Shown here: positions 1 through 10,030 of the stretch, piece after piece | Position numbering within the stretch: the stretch's first letter is position 1 | How the letters are laid out: each line of letters begins with the position of its first letter | Assembly: GCA_003599415.1 (NCBI GenBank) | Contig: QZKB01000008.1 | Coordinates: 1-45,306, forward strand | Length of the DNA: 45,306 nt | Reading direction: 5' to 3' | DNA from: Ignavibacteriales bacterium | GTDB lineage: Bacteria; Bacteroidota; Ignavibacteria; Ignavibacteriales; SURF-24 | The notes under the pieces: generated by a model | Seen by the model: only the letters and a program-made list of their open reading frames with translations | Database searches by the model: none | Told to the model about the DNA's origin: nothing | Position numbers and translations under genes: made by a program

Positions 1-2854
1 TTAACAGAATATTAAAGAGATAAGAACCATCGGATTCCAGCACTTCACAATAGTTATCGGCATCTTCACTTTGAATAACTTCCTTAGCAAGATTTTTAAT
101 CATTGACAAGCGCTTGTTGCATTCACTGCGGAAAAGTTTGTTCACCCTGAACTTGTTAAGCTCTCTTACAATGTGAGTCTGATAATATTTGTAAAACGGC
201 TCGCCTTTATATTTAAAATCGTCCGGCAGACCAAGCACGTCAAGTTTATCAAGCGATACCAATTCATCAAGTAGGAAAATATGGACAGGACTTCCTTCGA
301 ATGGTGAAAATCTTTTTATCGTGCTGTTCTTCTTTGCACCGGATTTTCTTTCCGCATAACTTATATTTTCAGCCGTAATATAATTTTCAATCAGCGTTTT
401 TATTTTATAACGTGAAGCATCCTTCGGAAGCTCGGATTCCATATTGTCTTTAATCTTCTTGGAAATCTGGGCGACTTCAATTGTATTAACAAGCATAAAC
501 AATGAATTTGTATTCCCTGTCTCAACACTGTTCTGCTTCTTTGCAAAATCAATTACGTCTTTTCTTGCAGGAGTTGTAACTAAAGAACCAAGCCTGCTTC
601 CGGTTGCACCAAGATTTTTTGTTGTAGACAACGATGAAACGATACTTATGTTTGGCAGTGAAGTTATGTTGTTCATTACATAACGGGAGATTGTACGCCA
701 CTTTGGTTCGTCAGGATCATCTATTTTAATTGAGTCGCTGTATGCTTCATCAAGCAGTAAAGTAATTTTATTATTGTTAAGGAATTTCAAAAACTTAATC
801 AGCGCAGGGTTATTAAAATCAGTATAGCCCGAAGGATTTGACGGATCATTAATAATTATTGTAAGGTTCTCGCAGAACCTGTCCCACAGGCTGCCTGTAT
901 CATCAAACAACTGGAACGTTCCTTTCATCCTGTTCAGGCGATGATGAAGACGTTCAAAGTCAATCCTTTTATCATCAGTCAAACCAACTTCAAGATCGAA
1001 AGGATTAATATCAAACCTGTCTACCGGGAATAAATCCTTGTATTCCCAGGAAGCATCGGTATTAAAAAGAATATACGGTTTAAGTACTGCATCAAAAAGA
1101 ATATCACGGATGATCATCTGAACATCATCGTGAATAGAAGTAATATCAAGGTTAGCAAGATTACTGATGAACTCCTTAATTACCTTCTGCGCTTCGGGGG
1201 ATTTCTTTTTGAACTCATCATTTATTCCGATGTCAATCAGGAAGTTTGTGAATCTTCCTTTATTGTTCGATTCATTTTCAACTTTGGTTATATATGCTTT
1301 ATACTTTTCAAGGAATAAGTTGATGCCGAAATTTTTATGGTAATGATTCCTCAGCGTTCTTTCGTATGTATTCGGAATTATATCAATGATTGTCTTGCAG
1401 CGTTCAACAATTTTGTTGTCAATAGTTTTAAGTTTTCTCTGCAGAAGATATTCGCCGTAAGTTCGCAGTTGTCCCCTGCCACCGCCTTCAACAATTGTAG
1501 CAATATTAACCTGTTCAATGTTTGAATAGAAATATGCTTTGGTTCTCGATTCAAATTCATGAATCAATTCCTTGTTCATCTTCTGCAGCTTTTCCGGCTT
1601 CTTGCAGTTCTGGATAAGAACAATATAATCGTGAAGCTTTGTAATAGCGTACTTATCAATTATAATTTGTTTTGCATAATCATTGAACTTGAATAAGGTT
1701 ATATCTTTCTTAAGATTTTCAGTATCGCCAAGCTGCTCTTTTTTGAAATCTGCAAGTTCTTCTTCATAGTCGGCAATTTTCTTTTCCGCACAAACCCTGA
1801 ACTTCTCAAGGTTTTCGTCGTTCACCTTATCAAGAATTAAACGAAGGTTAAGCTGAGTATTTGCAAGTGCGCCAAGTTTTTTTGTATGAACTTTATTAAG
1901 CGTGTTTATAATCTTGTTATGAAAACCAAACACAAGCGAAGTATTTGTACTGCGTGATTCGGGAGAATCATCAACAATTATAATCCTTGTAAGATACGGG
2001 AACCATCTTATATCATTAAAGATATTTTTACGCATGCTTTTTGCTTTAACAATAAAGATGCTTGTCATGTCGTTCTTTATACTCTCATAGAGAGAATCCG
2101 GATCAGTAAAATCATTTATTTTTACATCTTTATTATTAAAAATTTCCGATGCGAGTAAATCGATAACTGTGTTTGCTCCGCCGCCAACAACAGTGCGTAT
2201 AAAACCGTTTAATCCTTTAAAGTTGACTGTAAGTTCTGTTCTTGAAAGAAAATCTTTTTTCTCTGCATTGGTTGTATAGTGAGTGCTCTGAATAACCATC
2301 TGCTCAAGGACATCCATGAAATAATTCCACTGAGCCTCCTCAATATCACCGTTAACGCCTATTACATCTCTGAATTTGCGCAACTCTCTCACATCATCGC
2401 CTAATGTTAGTTTATACATCAAATCAATCTGCGCTTCTGTTACCGGTGGTGTACCTACAGACAGATCATGCATTTTTAAAATATTCAATGCCTGAACTTT
2501 GGTATCATCATCCATCAGTTCGGTGTCAATTAAGGAAGTAAGAGATTCATTAAACTGAAGTCTCTTTGCAGCATACTGAAATGCCTTGGAATCTTCATGA
2601 GGAAACAGCATCAGGGAAACATCAACATAACCCGGAATTAATTCTTTAAGCTCCAGTACATTCTTATTAATTTCCATAAGCTGGCGCGTAGGGTCATCCG
2701 GCTCTTCGCAGCAAAGTTTAACAAAGTTACGGAGGTTATCTGCAACATGTTTCGGCAGAAAATTTTCTACTCTTTCGCCAAGCGAGGCGTAAAGGTTAAT
2801 AAAATCTTTGGCATCTGATGACAGACCGCTTATTGGTTTTCCCGGTAATTGCAT
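1..2854 (-). CDS. Large PLP-dependent aminotransferase-like protein (3' end beyond window)
   Basis: The reading frame stays open on the minus strand from the ATG at 2852-2854 to the left edge: 951 full codons, no stop. The C-terminal part looks like a fold-type I class I/II aminotransferase. NDPSNPSG carries the substrate/PLP-binding Asn, LLLDEAYSD carries the pyridine-binding Asp, and STTKNLGATGSRLG fits the class I PLP-attachment pattern with Lys746 (codon 617-619). The roughly 600 N-terminal residues match no family I recognise; they are hydrophilic and probably helical, without a signal peptide, so the protein is likely cytoplasmic. Ordinary class I aminotransferases are about 400 aa, so this is an unusually large fusion. 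Substrate unknown. The gene stands alone downstream of the sensor kinase, about 300 bases away. The aminotransferase fold is well supported; the function is not. Confidence 0.8.
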   Translation of the reverse strand, partial: MQLPGKPISGLSSDAKDFINLYASLGERVENFLPKHVADNLRNFVKLCCEEPDDPTRQLMEINKNVLELKELIPGYVDVSLMLFPHEDSKAFQYAAKRLQFNESLTSLIDTELMDDDTKVQALNILKMHDLSVGTPPVTEAQIDLMYKLTLGDDVRELRKFRDVIGVNGDIEEAQWNYFMDVLEQMVIQSTHYTTNAEKKDFLSRTELTVNFKGLNGFIRTVVGGGANTVIDLLASEIFNNKDVKINDFTDPDSLYESIKNDMTSIFIVKAKSMRKNIFNDIRWFPYLTRIIIVDDSPESRSTNTSLVFGFHNKIINTLNKVHTKKLGALANTQLNLRLILDKVNDENLEKFRVCAEKKIADYEEELADFKKEQLGDTENLKKDITLFKFNDYAKQIIIDKYAITKLHDYIVLIQNCKKPEKLQKMNKELIHEFESRTKAYFYSNIEQVNIATIVEGGGRGQLRTYGEYLLQRKLKTIDNKIVERCKTIIDIIPNTYERTLRNHYHKNFGINLFLEKYKAYITKVENESNNKGRFTNFLIDIGINDEFKKKSPEAQKVIKEFISNLANLDITSIHDDVQMIIRDILFDAVLKPYILFNTDASWEYKDLFPVDRFDINPFDLEVGLTDDKRIDFERLHHRLNRMKGTFQLFDDTGSLWDRFCENLTIIINDPSNPSGYTDFNNPALIKFLKFLNNNKITLLLDEAYSDSIKIDDPDEPKWRTISRYVMNNITSLPNISIVSSLSTTKNLGATGSRLGSLVTTPARKDVIDFAKKQNSVETGNTNSLFMLVNTIEVAQISKKIKDNMESELPKDASRYKIKTLIENYITAENISYAERKSGAKKNSTIKRFSPFEGSPVHIFLLDELVSLDKLDVLGLPDDFKYKGEPFYKYYQTHIVRELNKFRVNKLFRSECNKRLSMIKNLAKEVIQSEDADNYCEVLESDGSYLFNILL

Positions 2855-3160
2855 AGTTTTTCTTTTCCGTTTGTTATAAAATCTAAATTACATCACAATT
2901 GCGATGATAAGTTCGCCAGTTGGTTAATTTACAGGTTAAACTTGGATTCCAGACGTATTAAATTCTGGATTCAATATAATAAAAAAAATTTTTTGATATG
3001 CGGTTTGCAGCTAAAGAGATGCAAAAAAGTTAGAATAATCCACTTTTCAATGGATATTGTTGAAGGTGAGTGAATAAAATTACGTCAACCATTTATGCAA
3101 AAATTAAACGTCCCATTTCTTAATACATATAGTTATTTGAAAAGATTTTTGGAAGAAATT
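2855..3160. other. Intergenic stretch without a gene
   Basis: About 306 bases separate the kinase stop from the start of the large aminotransferase gene. It must hold the aminotransferase promoter (minus strand). I see A- and T-runs near 2980-2996 next to an imperfect inverted repeat (about 2942-2973), but no convincing rho-independent terminator and no coding sequence. Confidence 0.5.
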
Positions 3161-6100
3161 CTAAGCATGCTTCTTCGAAAGAGGAACGGTAAAATAGAAT
3201 TTGGAGCCTTTGTTTATTTCGCTCTCAACCCAGATTCTTCCGCCGTTTTTCTCAATAAATTCCTTACATATAATTAAACCAAGCCCGGAGCCATGTTCTT
3301 TATTTGTACCCATTGTACTCTGCTTAAATTCAATATGAAATAATCTATCGAGACTTTCTTTTGGAATACCGACACCAGAATCATGAATAAGAATAACAAC
3401 TTCATCTTCTCTCTTCTCGGTAGAAATTATTATTTGTCCATGAGCAATAGTAAACTTGATTGCATTTGATAACAGGTTGCGGAGTGTTGTATTGAAAAGG
3501 TTTTTATCGGCGTTAACCAAAACTGTTTTTTCCTTTTTAAAAATGATTGATATATCCTTCATCTCGCCGGACTTCTGAGCGATTTTCAGATTTTCATCAA
3601 TGGCTTCATAAAGATCAAAATCTACTTTATTAATCTCAATCCTGTTGGTTTGTGTTTTTGCCCACTCCAATAAATTTTCCAGCAGCAGATAAGTATCCTT
3701 AGATGATTCCTCAATCTGTCCAAGACTTTTCTTCTTGTCTTCTTCACTGAAATCATTAAAATTTTCCCTAAGAAGCTTCGTAATACTTATAAGAGCCATA
3801 AAAGGATTCCTGAGATCATGAGCAATTATAGAGAAGAATTTATCCTTTGATTCATTCGCCTGTTTTAGCTTTTCTTCATTATCAAGAAGCTGTTTAGTTC
3901 TTAATTCAACTTTATCTTCAAGAATTTTCTGCAGTCTTCTCATATGCCTTGTTCTGTAACTGTAAATTGAAATTACTAACAGAACTACCAGTATAAACAT
4001 TGCAATATTGAACCAGCCTGTTCTGTAAAAAGGAGGATGAACAACAATCCTGATCATTGTAACTTCAGATGACCAGATATTTTCACTATTAGAACCCAGG
4101 ACTTTAAAGATATATGTTCCCTCAGAAAGATTTGTATAACGAATTGACCTTTTATTACCGCTCTCAATCCATTTCCCGTCAAATCCGTCAAGCATATATT
4201 TATAATTATTTTTTTCCGGTATATAAAAGTCGAGCGAGAAGAACTCAATGTTCAGAATTTTCTGACCCGGGTAAATATGGTATTCCGGTACATCATCTCC
4301 TCCCGCAGAGCTATTCATTAATAAATTAACAGCTCCTTCTTCTTCTAATACTTCAAGCTTAGAGATGATTACCTTTGGTTTGTAGGAATATGTTTCCATT
4401 TTATCAGGGTAGAAAGAGGTTACTCCATTAACACCTCCGAATAAAAATTCTCCTGATGCTGATTTGAAACCTGCTCCTATATAGTGGAAATTATCCTGCA
4501 ACCCATCCAGTTTATCATAATTGTTAACGGTCTTAGTTAAAGGATTGAAGTGACAAATTCCTTTATTTGTGCTCAACCAAAGATGCCCGTCATTATCTTC
4601 AAGAATAGAATAAATTACATTATTGGGTAATCCATCTTCAATAGTGAAATGTTTATACTCATTATTTTTTTTATTAAAGCTGTACAAACCAAGAGAACTT
4701 CCGATCCATATTATTCCATCACCCGCTTCAACCAGTGCATAAATTTGTATCCGCTTTAAAGTGTATCCATCTTTCAGTTCTGCACCAACCTGTTCAATCT
4801 TTCCGGTATTCAGGTTAAACGAATTCAATCCGTTTGTAGTGCCGATCCATAAAATATTTTCCGAATCCATCATAAGTACAAGAACTTCATTGCTTGCAAG
4901 AGAATTACCTGATGAGATATCCGCATCATAATTTGACCATGAGTCATCATTGGAATTATATTTAACAATACCTCCACCATAAGTCCCCACCCAGATAATG
5001 CTGTCTTTAATCTCAAGGCATCTTAAGTCGTTAATGGATTTTTCATTTAAAGATTTCCCTCTAAACACAATATCCTTAACTTTACCGGACGACGGGTTGA
5101 GTTTGTTTAGACCATTGTTTGTTGCAATCCATATATTTCCGTCGCTGTCCTCTTTTATAGATGCTATTCTGTCATCGAGAAGTGAATTTTCATTATTTCC
5201 TTTTTTATAAAATGTAATTTTATTTCTTGCCGCATTTATTTTATTTAATCCGAAGAAATTTGTCCCCAACCACATATTACCGTTTTTATCAATTAAAGCA
5301 GTACGCACACCTTTACCACTGAGTTTCAGATCTTGCCATGATTCATCATTATATATCTTGAAGCGGGATGGTTTTAACAAAGTAGTATTAATTCCATCGT
5401 TTCTTGTTCCTATCCAGTACAAACCGGTTTTGTCTCTTGAAATACAACGGATATCATTCCCTGAAATGCTGCGGGGATTATTGTTGTAAGAAAAGCGGCT
5501 GAATTTTTTTGTAGCATAATTGAAAATGATTAACCCGTTCCCTACCGTACCAATCAGCAATTTATCTTCACTTTCCAAAAAGCAGTTAGTAATATTTATA
5601 TTAAGTGATATATCAAGCTCTTTAGACAAATCAATCTTTTGCGTCTTCAAAGTTTTCAAATCAAAAGTATAAAGACCTTCTTCTGTTCCCAGCCATAAAT
5701 TCCCTTTTGTATCAAAGTGAATTGCCCTGATTATATTACTTTTAATTTTGTCGGTATCAGAAATATTGATGTAAAATCTTTTATTTATTTTTGAATGGAT
5801 ATTAAAACAGTTGAAACCGAAATTAGTACCTATCCATAAATTACCGGTATTATCTTCAGTTATACCCCATATTCTGTTGTTGCTTATAGTTTGTTCATCG
5901 TCTTTTTTATTTTCATAAACCGTAAACTTATTTGTCTTCGGATCAAACGAATTCAATCCGCCGCCTGCAGTTCCAAGCCAAAGCGTTCCTTCTTTATCCT
6001 CGTGAATAACCGGAACGCGGTTATGACTAATGCTGTGAGGATTTCCTTGTTCGTGAAGATAAGAAATGAATTTACCGCTTTTTTTATCGAAGCGGTTTAG

Positions 6101-6415
6101 TCCGCCTCCCCAGGTACCAATCCATAAATTGTTCTTACTATCTTCATATACAATGCTGATGTTATTATTACTGAGAGAGAAGCTATCCTGCGGATTATAA
6201 TTATAAACCTTAAAAGAATAACCATCGTATCGTGTAAGGCCTTCCTGGGTTCCTATCCATATAAAACCATCACTCCCTTGTTTAACGGAGTAAATAGTTG
6301 ACTGCGGCAATCCTTTTTCATTATTGATCCTAAAGAATTCTATATCCTGCGGAAAGATTGAAATCAGTCCGCTAAAGAATAATACTACTGCAATGGTAGA
6401 CTTTAGTCTGATCAA
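3161..6415 (-). CDS. Two-component sensor histidine kinase with 14-blade periplasmic propeller
   Basis: Membrane sensor kinase of the Reg_prop/Y_Y_Y class. I count 14 W-[IL]-G-T-type blade motifs, enough for two seven-bladed propellers. These are followed by a Y_Y_Y domain, one membrane helix (SIYSYRTR follows it), a HisKA domain with phospho-acceptor His in FFSIIAHDLRNP (codon 866), and a HATPase_c domain with N box NLLSNAIKFT, DSGVGIP and GSGLGLIICK. It ends right after the ATPase domain, so unlike many Bacteroidota homologues it has no receiver or AraC output; its response regulator must be encoded elsewhere. The frame is open to a TTG at 6502, but I prefer the TTG at 6415. That start gives a clean signal peptide (IRLKSTIAVVLFFSGL) and has AAAAGGA 11 bases upstream. 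No ATG exists near the N-terminus, so the start is uncertain. Ligand unknown; the neighbouring hexosaminidase hints at a glycan signal, but that is inference. Confidence 0.88.
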   Translation of the reverse strand: MIRLKSTIAVVLFFSGLISIFPQDIEFFRINNEKGLPQSTIYSVKQGSDGFIWIGTQEGLTRYDGYSFKVYNYNPQDSFSLSNNNISIVYEDSKNNLWIGTWGGGLNRFDKKSGKFISYLHEQGNPHSISHNRVPVIHEDKEGTLWLGTAGGGLNSFDPKTNKFTVYENKKDDEQTISNNRIWGITEDNTGNLWIGTNFGFNCFNIHSKINKRFYINISDTDKIKSNIIRAIHFDTKGNLWLGTEEGLYTFDLKTLKTQKIDLSKELDISLNINITNCFLESEDKLLIGTVGNGLIIFNYATKKFSRFSYNNNPRSISGNDIRCISRDKTGLYWIGTRNDGINTTLLKPSRFKIYNDESWQDLKLSGKGVRTALIDKNGNMWLGTNFFGLNKINAARNKITFYKKGNNENSLLDDRIASIKEDSDGNIWIATNNGLNKLNPSSGKVKDIVFRGKSLNEKSINDLRCLEIKDSIIWVGTYGGGIVKYNSNDDSWSNYDADISSGNSLASNEVLVLMMDSENILWIGTTNGLNSFNLNTGKIEQVGAELKDGYTLKRIQIYALVEAGDGIIWIGSSLGLYSFNKKNNEYKHFTIEDGLPNNVIYSILEDNDGHLWLSTNKGICHFNPLTKTVNNYDKLDGLQDNFHYIGAGFKSASGEFLFGGVNGVTSFYPDKMETYSYKPKVIISKLEVLEEEGAVNLLMNSSAGGDDVPEYHIYPGQKILNIEFFSLDFYIPEKNNYKYMLDGFDGKWIESGNKRSIRYTNLSEGTYIFKVLGSNSENIWSSEVTMIRIVVHPPFYRTGWFNIAMFILVVLLVISIYSYRTRHMRRLQKILEDKVELRTKQLLDNEEKLKQANESKDKFFSIIAHDLRNPFMALISITKLLRENFNDFSEEDKKKSLGQIEESSKDTYLLLENLLEWAKTQTNRIEINKVDFDLYEAIDENLKIAQKSGEMKDISIIFKKEKTVLVNADKNLFNTTLRNLLSNAIKFTIAHGQIIISTEKREDEVVILIHDSGVGIPKESLDRLFHIEFKQSTMGTNKEHGSGLGLIICKEFIEKNGGRIWVESEINKGSKFYFTVPLSKKHA

Positions 6416-6535
6416 TTTTGTGGAAATCCTTTTATCTAAAGTATAAATTAAAAATAATCTTCCAATATTATCGCATAAATAATTGAAATTTTCATACGGC
6501 AAGTCTGCCAGATTTAAATGTCTGCTTGCTATAAA

Positions 6536-8971
6536 TTATCTTTCTATCCAGCTTTGTCGCCTGGTAATAAAATTCGGTTCGGTAACAATATAAGGATATT
6601 CTTTTGAAACAGCATTCTTCCATTCACCGGATTCATTTAAAGTCTGAGCCTGCCATGTTTCGTCGCTTTTAATTTCAAAATCAGAATTGGCAAAAGATAT
6701 TTTTGAAATAATATTTATGCCGGCAGAGCCATTCCTGTTAAAGTTTTCTACTTCTGCCGTTATAGTATTTTCACCGGCATGTAAATACTTTGTTATGTCT
6801 ATAAGCTTAACCCTGCCGTATTCAGTAACCAAAGAAAGTGATCTTCTCGTATAAACCTCATCAACAAAAACACCGTTTACGGAAAGCTTAGCATAAGTAT
6901 CACCCATCAATTGGAGTAATGCTTTAACCGGAGTTTCGTTCAGCGTAATTACTTTCCTGAATTTTGCATTATCTGCATATGAAGAATCATTGATTTTATT
7001 ATATATCCATTTGCTTGTAAGTTTTGGGTTTTTAAGGTTACCGGAAGCCACCTGAATTTTACTTTCCTCAAAATAATTTATCAACCGGTCAAATTTATCT
7101 TCAATTAAATTCAGGTTATCGGGTTTGTAATATTTAAGCCAGATTGATGAGAAATCTTTTTTCAAATCTTTTAGTCCTGCAATATTCCCGTCTATTTTCT
7201 TAGTTAAATCTTCCTGATAGTTTTGCTTTGCGCTTATACTATCTCTAAGTAAAAATTGTGTCTCCATTTTTAAACAATACCATTCATTCATCTTTACAAT
7301 AAAGCTAAGAATATCTAATTGATCTTTATTTTTCTTAACGACATTTTTCAATTCAGTTAAGGCTTTTTCGGTAGCAGGCATTGTACTTTCCATCCAGCTA
7401 AGCTTTGTTACCGGTGAAGCTTTAATTTCCCACCAGGCTGGTTCTCTATCCGGAAGCTGCGGATGGCGCCATACAGCATGCCAGATCATCTGGTTAATCG
7501 GGTTATTTAAATTATCATAAACAAGCCGAAGCCTGGCATCATCAACTCCATAAAAATCAAAAAGAAAATTATCTGTGAACTCAGCTTCATTGCTTTCATC
7601 AATATTCCATGCGCACTGGGCAGACCAAGCATAACCCATATAAATTAATTCTTTGAATGTCTCCGCACCATAATCTCCCCAGTTAGAATTTATCATTCCG
7701 GTTGCATTGTTTTCTATTCCGGCTTTTGTAAGATATTTTATGTTAGGAAAGGCATTGTAATTTGTAGGAAATGTTGTCGGAAAATTCCAGACGGAAGGCG
7801 AGACGTAATAATTTAATCCCGATTCCTTGAACAATTTAACAGAAGGATATTTTTCTTCAGCCCGGTAATGCCAGTCAACTACTGTTAAATCTGCCGGTAA
7901 CTCTTTAATATTCTCCGGATGATTGAGAAGCTCATCCCCGTACATTAAAACTTTCTTGTTGTATTTTTTAATTATCGCGTAAACTTTTTTATAATGTTCA
8001 AGATGAACTTTGGCAAGGCTGGTTTTATCAACAAGATGTTTGCTGTAACCCAATCCAACATCGTGGCTTTCATCTGCACCCATATTAAAATATTCGCTTG
8101 GAAACATTTCAAAAACTTCCTTAAGCATATTTTCAAGGAAGAGATAAATGGAATCGTTTGAAACATTTAAACATGCAGCGCCGGGAAACTCTGCATATTT
8201 CAGAAATTCTTTTTGATTAAGAATATTTTCATAATGCCCAAGTGTTTGGAATATAGGAATAACGTCGACAAATCTTTTAGAAGCATATTCAACAAGTTCT
8301 TTAACTTCCGCTTTAGAGAGCGCACCACGCCCTTTACCAATTGAGGGATAGCTTTCTAACTGAAGCATATCCTCAATGTAAGGCATATAAACATTCATTT
8401 TATAGCGGGAGATTATATCAATAATTTTTTTGAAGTTTTCTATTGTTGAAACCTGTCCCCGGCTTATATCATCCGAAATGCCTCTCACTTTCAAGTCGGA
8501 CCAGTCAATAATTTCCATTTCCCGCAGTTTGTTTTTGTCTGTTCTCTCAAGAAGCTGAACCAGACTCATTACGCCATAAAACAATCCCTTGGAAGATTGT
8601 GCCTGTAATTTAATTCCCTGACCACTTACAGACAGCACATAGCTTTCGTCTAATTTATCACCTGGAATTTTATCGATAAACTTTCTACTTAACTGTTCCC
8701 GGATTAAAGAAATATTTCCTTCACCATTTCCATCTTCAACAATTTTGGAATTAATTCTATTTGTTTCAGACAAGGTTTTTTGCAAAATCTCAGCAGTAAA
8801 AAAATCTGCGCTTTTATTATTCAGTAAGATTTTCAAATCTGGTTTAAGTTGAAAATAATTCTCTTTCATACTAACAATTTGAGGGACGGGAATTACATTT
8901 ATTTTCATTTCTTCTCCCAGAATTATTTTAGTAATGAACAAAAGAACCAAGAAGGTTTTAACATATTTCAT
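6536..8971 (-). CDS. Glycoside hydrolase family 20 beta-N-acetylhexosaminidase
   Basis: 811 aa, exported. An N-terminal signal peptide (MKYVKTFLVLLFITKIILG) is followed by a GH20b-like N-domain (LKPDLKILLNN..., GLFYGVMSLVQLL) and the TIM barrel with the family Asp-Glu pair in FNMGADESHD (Asp300, Glu301). In GH20 the Asp orients the substrate acetamido group and the Glu is the acid/base. The C-terminal region resembles a carbohydrate-binding beta-sandwich (GENTITAEVENFN). The start at 8971 is chosen over the upstream ATG at 9055 because it has GGGAG 8 bases upstream and begins exactly at the signal peptide. Likely removes terminal GlcNAc/GalNAc from external glycans. It shares strand with the sensor kinase (120 bases apart), so co-expression is possible. 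Confidence 0.88.
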   Translation of the reverse strand: MKYVKTFLVLLFITKIILGEEMKINVIPVPQIVSMKENYFQLKPDLKILLNNKSADFFTAEILQKTLSETNRINSKIVEDGNGEGNISLIREQLSRKFIDKIPGDKLDESYVLSVSGQGIKLQAQSSKGLFYGVMSLVQLLERTDKNKLREMEIIDWSDLKVRGISDDISRGQVSTIENFKKIIDIISRYKMNVYMPYIEDMLQLESYPSIGKGRGALSKAEVKELVEYASKRFVDVIPIFQTLGHYENILNQKEFLKYAEFPGAACLNVSNDSIYLFLENMLKEVFEMFPSEYFNMGADESHDVGLGYSKHLVDKTSLAKVHLEHYKKVYAIIKKYNKKVLMYGDELLNHPENIKELPADLTVVDWHYRAEEKYPSVKLFKESGLNYYVSPSVWNFPTTFPTNYNAFPNIKYLTKAGIENNATGMINSNWGDYGAETFKELIYMGYAWSAQCAWNIDESNEAEFTDNFLFDFYGVDDARLRLVYDNLNNPINQMIWHAVWRHPQLPDREPAWWEIKASPVTKLSWMESTMPATEKALTELKNVVKKNKDQLDILSFIVKMNEWYCLKMETQFLLRDSISAKQNYQEDLTKKIDGNIAGLKDLKKDFSSIWLKYYKPDNLNLIEDKFDRLINYFEESKIQVASGNLKNPKLTSKWIYNKINDSSYADNAKFRKVITLNETPVKALLQLMGDTYAKLSVNGVFVDEVYTRRSLSLVTEYGRVKLIDITKYLHAGENTITAEVENFNRNGSAGINIISKISFANSDFEIKSDETWQAQTLNESGEWKNAVSKEYPYIVTEPNFITRRQSWIER

Positions 8972-9220
8972 CAGGTTACTCCCAGCTATAATATTAAGGC
9001 AATGAAAAATAAATCTGTTAGGATTAAATAGCCAAGAGAAATTTGTGAAAAACATTTGTTTTCCCCAAAAATATCGCCAAGTAAGACTCCAATTAAAACT
9101 AACTTTATTACATTAAATATTTTAAAAAGATGTTTTTTATAAGAGCCTAAATTAATGTAAATTTGAGCCAACGTTTTATAATTCATGCAATTTTGTTCAA
9201 TGTAAAATCAGGAGAAATAT
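8972..9220. promoter_or_regulatory. Divergent promoter region between GH20 gene and pst operon
   Basis: AT-rich spacer that must carry the pstS promoter and the hexosaminidase promoter. pstS has a good ribosome site, AGGAG, just upstream of its ATG. I looked for the 11-base TTAACA repeats found at three other promoters in this window and did not find them here. Confidence 0.4.
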
Positions 9221-10015
9221 ATGTTCAAGAGAAGTGTTATAATTGTTTCGTTGTTTTCATTAGTATTATTAGCTGCCGGGTGCGGTAAAGGAAAAACTTC
9301 AATTACATTAGCCGGTTCAACAGCATTCCAGCCTTTTGCAGAAAAACTTGCCGAACAATATATGAGCGGGAATCAAGGTGTTTCTGTAACAGTACAGGGC
9401 GGCGGTTCTGCAGTTGGCATTCAATCCGCTAATTCCGGTGCGGCAGAAATTGGTATGGCAGACCTTGTGGCTCTTCCTGATGAAGCAAAGAACCTGACTG
9501 CAACAGTTGTTGCCAAAGATGGAATTGCAATTGTTGTTAACCCGCAGAATAAAGTAGAAAACCTGACTACCGACCAGATAAGAGATATCTTTAACGGTAA
9601 AATTACAAACTGGAGTGAAGTTGGCGGAAATTCTGCACCAATTACTGTTGTATCCCGCGAAGCAGGTTCAGGAACAAGATCATCCTTTGAGGAAATTATC
9701 GGTGATGTTCAGCTTAAAAGTGATGCTCTTATACAGGATTCAAACGGCACAATAAGGGAAACTGTTGCCAATGATGTAAACTCTGTAGGTTACCTTTCCC
9801 ATGGACTAATTAATGAAAAAATAAAAGCGTTAAAAGTTGACGGAGAGGAAAGTACAACCGAGGCTATTATTGCTGGAAATTATAAATTAGTAAGACCTAT
9901 CTTTCTTCTTGTAAAAGGTGAATTAAAAGGAGAAGTAAAAAGCTTTATAGATTATATCCTTTCCGAAGAAGGACAAAAGACAATTCAATCCAACGGACTT
10001 TTGCCGGCTAAATAA
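9221..10015 (+). CDS. pstS: Phosphate-binding lipoprotein PstS
   Basis: 264-aa periplasmic phosphate receptor of the Pst ABC transporter. A signal peptide ends in the lipobox LLAAGC (Cys21), so it is membrane-anchored. The PBP-like signature is clear: ITLAGSTAFQPFAEKLAE, GGGSAVGI, the IFNGKITNWSEVGG segment and SREAGSGTRSSFEE, which carry phosphate-binding Ser/Thr/Arg residues in the family. First gene of pstS-C-A-B1-B2, 15 bases before pstC. Good Shine-Dalgarno (AGGAG). A second, divergent PstS is encoded at 39817-40632. Confidence 0.95.
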   Translation: MFKRSVIIVSLFSLVLLAAGCGKGKTSITLAGSTAFQPFAEKLAEQYMSGNQGVSVTVQGGGSAVGIQSANSGAAEIGMADLVALPDEAKNLTATVVAKDGIAIVVNPQNKVENLTTDQIRDIFNGKITNWSEVGGNSAPITVVSREAGSGTRSSFEEIIGDVQLKSDALIQDSNGTIRETVANDVNSVGYLSHGLINEKIKALKVDGEESTTEAIIAGNYKLVRPIFLLVKGELKGEVKSFIDYILSEEGQKTIQSNGLLPAK

Positions 10016-10030
10016 TAGACCAGGATATTG

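Noticed and set aside
3161..6415. Hybrid one-component (kinase-receiver-AraC) assignment
   Set aside because: The protein ends directly after the HATPase domain; there is no receiver Asp or HTH region.
8986..9186. 66-codon minus-strand frame between the GH20 gene and pstS
   Set aside because: Overlaps the 5' end of an out-of-frame extension of the GH20 gene, has no ribosome site and low-complexity composition.
9056..9220. Pho-box array expected upstream of pstS
   Set aside because: Searched for TTAACA-like units at 11-base spacing on both strands; none convincing, so the pst operon is not claimed as a member of the array-bearing set.
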